Below are positions 63,993 to 64,000 of a stretch of DNA of 64,000 nucleotides, piece by piece. Position numbers and translations under genes: made by a program. How positions within the stretch are numbered: the stretch's first letter is position 1; every line of letters starts with the position of its first letter. Location of the stretch: assembly GCF_016616425.1 (NCBI RefSeq), contig NZ_CP067101.1, forward strand, positions 1,736,001 to 1,800,000, given 5' to 3'. Source of the stretch: Bradyrhizobium diazoefficiens. Its GTDB lineage: Bacteria; Pseudomonadota; Alphaproteobacteria; Rhizobiales; Xanthobacteraceae. The notes under the pieces were generated by a model. It did not search any database, was not told the origin of the DNA, and saw nothing but the letters and a program-made list of their open reading frames with translations.

Positions 63993-64000
63993 TTCATTCT

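Overview
The window looks like a chromosome segment of Bradyrhizobium or a close Nitrobacteraceae relative. It is GC-rich, carries hopanoid genes, a ROSE-type RNA thermometer in front of a small heat-shock gene, many ABC/TRAP uptake systems, and several intergenic repeat families that I recognise from memory as typical of Bradyrhizobium. The assignment rests on gene content and repeats, not on a marker gene. No rRNA, tRNA, CRISPR array, intact transposase or integrase was found.

Layout. 1-5.1 kb is a decayed hopanoid/lipid locus: the end of hpnA, a YkoP-like gene, a headless cyclopropane-fatty-acid synthase, the last 38 codons of an AI-2E-type transporter, an intact hpnN, and a truncated hpnK. 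5.1-7.8 kb holds a DUF1328 membrane protein, a CaCA exchanger and an exported PRC-barrel protein. 8.1-17.2 kb is a catabolic island: SDR and LacI regulator on one strand, and divergently a sugar ABC transporter, a zinc dehydrogenase, a PfkB kinase and a LacD/YihT-type aldolase. The kinase resembles the sulfofructose kinase YihV and keeps the three residues I recall as sulfonate-binding. The island is bracketed by 54-bp direct repeats, which are the 3' ends of two peptide-binding-protein genes (one a remnant, one intact at 19.2-21.0 kb). A composite intergenic repeat fills 18.4-19.1 kb.

21.7-28.6 kb is one operon: luciferase-like monooxygenase, CMD protein, AhpD-like protein and a branched-chain-type ABC transporter with fused permeases. 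28.7-36.7 kb is mixed single genes (HerA-like ATPase, ketopantoate-reductase-like protein, class-C serine hydrolase, epimerase, CbbY-type phosphatase, SnoaL-like protein, mannonate dehydratase). 37.0-46.4 kb centres on amino-acid or 2-oxo-acid chemistry: two Asp/Glu-racemase-superfamily proteins, a ThDP enzyme, a DadA-like oxidase and an SDR, then an opposing operon of ABC binding protein, flavoprotein and IclR regulator.

46.7-50.5 kb has two Hsp20 genes (the first behind the ROSE element), two small genes and an exported GH79-like hydrolase. 50.5-60.8 kb carries an IclR regulator, CitE-like lyase, MaoC hydratase and CaiB CoA-transferase on one strand, and TRAP transporter, acyl-CoA dehydrogenase, acyl-CoA synthetase and CoA-transferase on the other. 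This matches the gene types of bacterial itaconate (C5-dicarboxylate) degradation. Two of its enzymes lack expected catalytic parts: the synthetase has no ATP-binding A3 loop, and the Cat1-type transferase has Gly where the nucleophilic Glu should be. The window ends with a second acyl-CoA synthetase, upp and ku.
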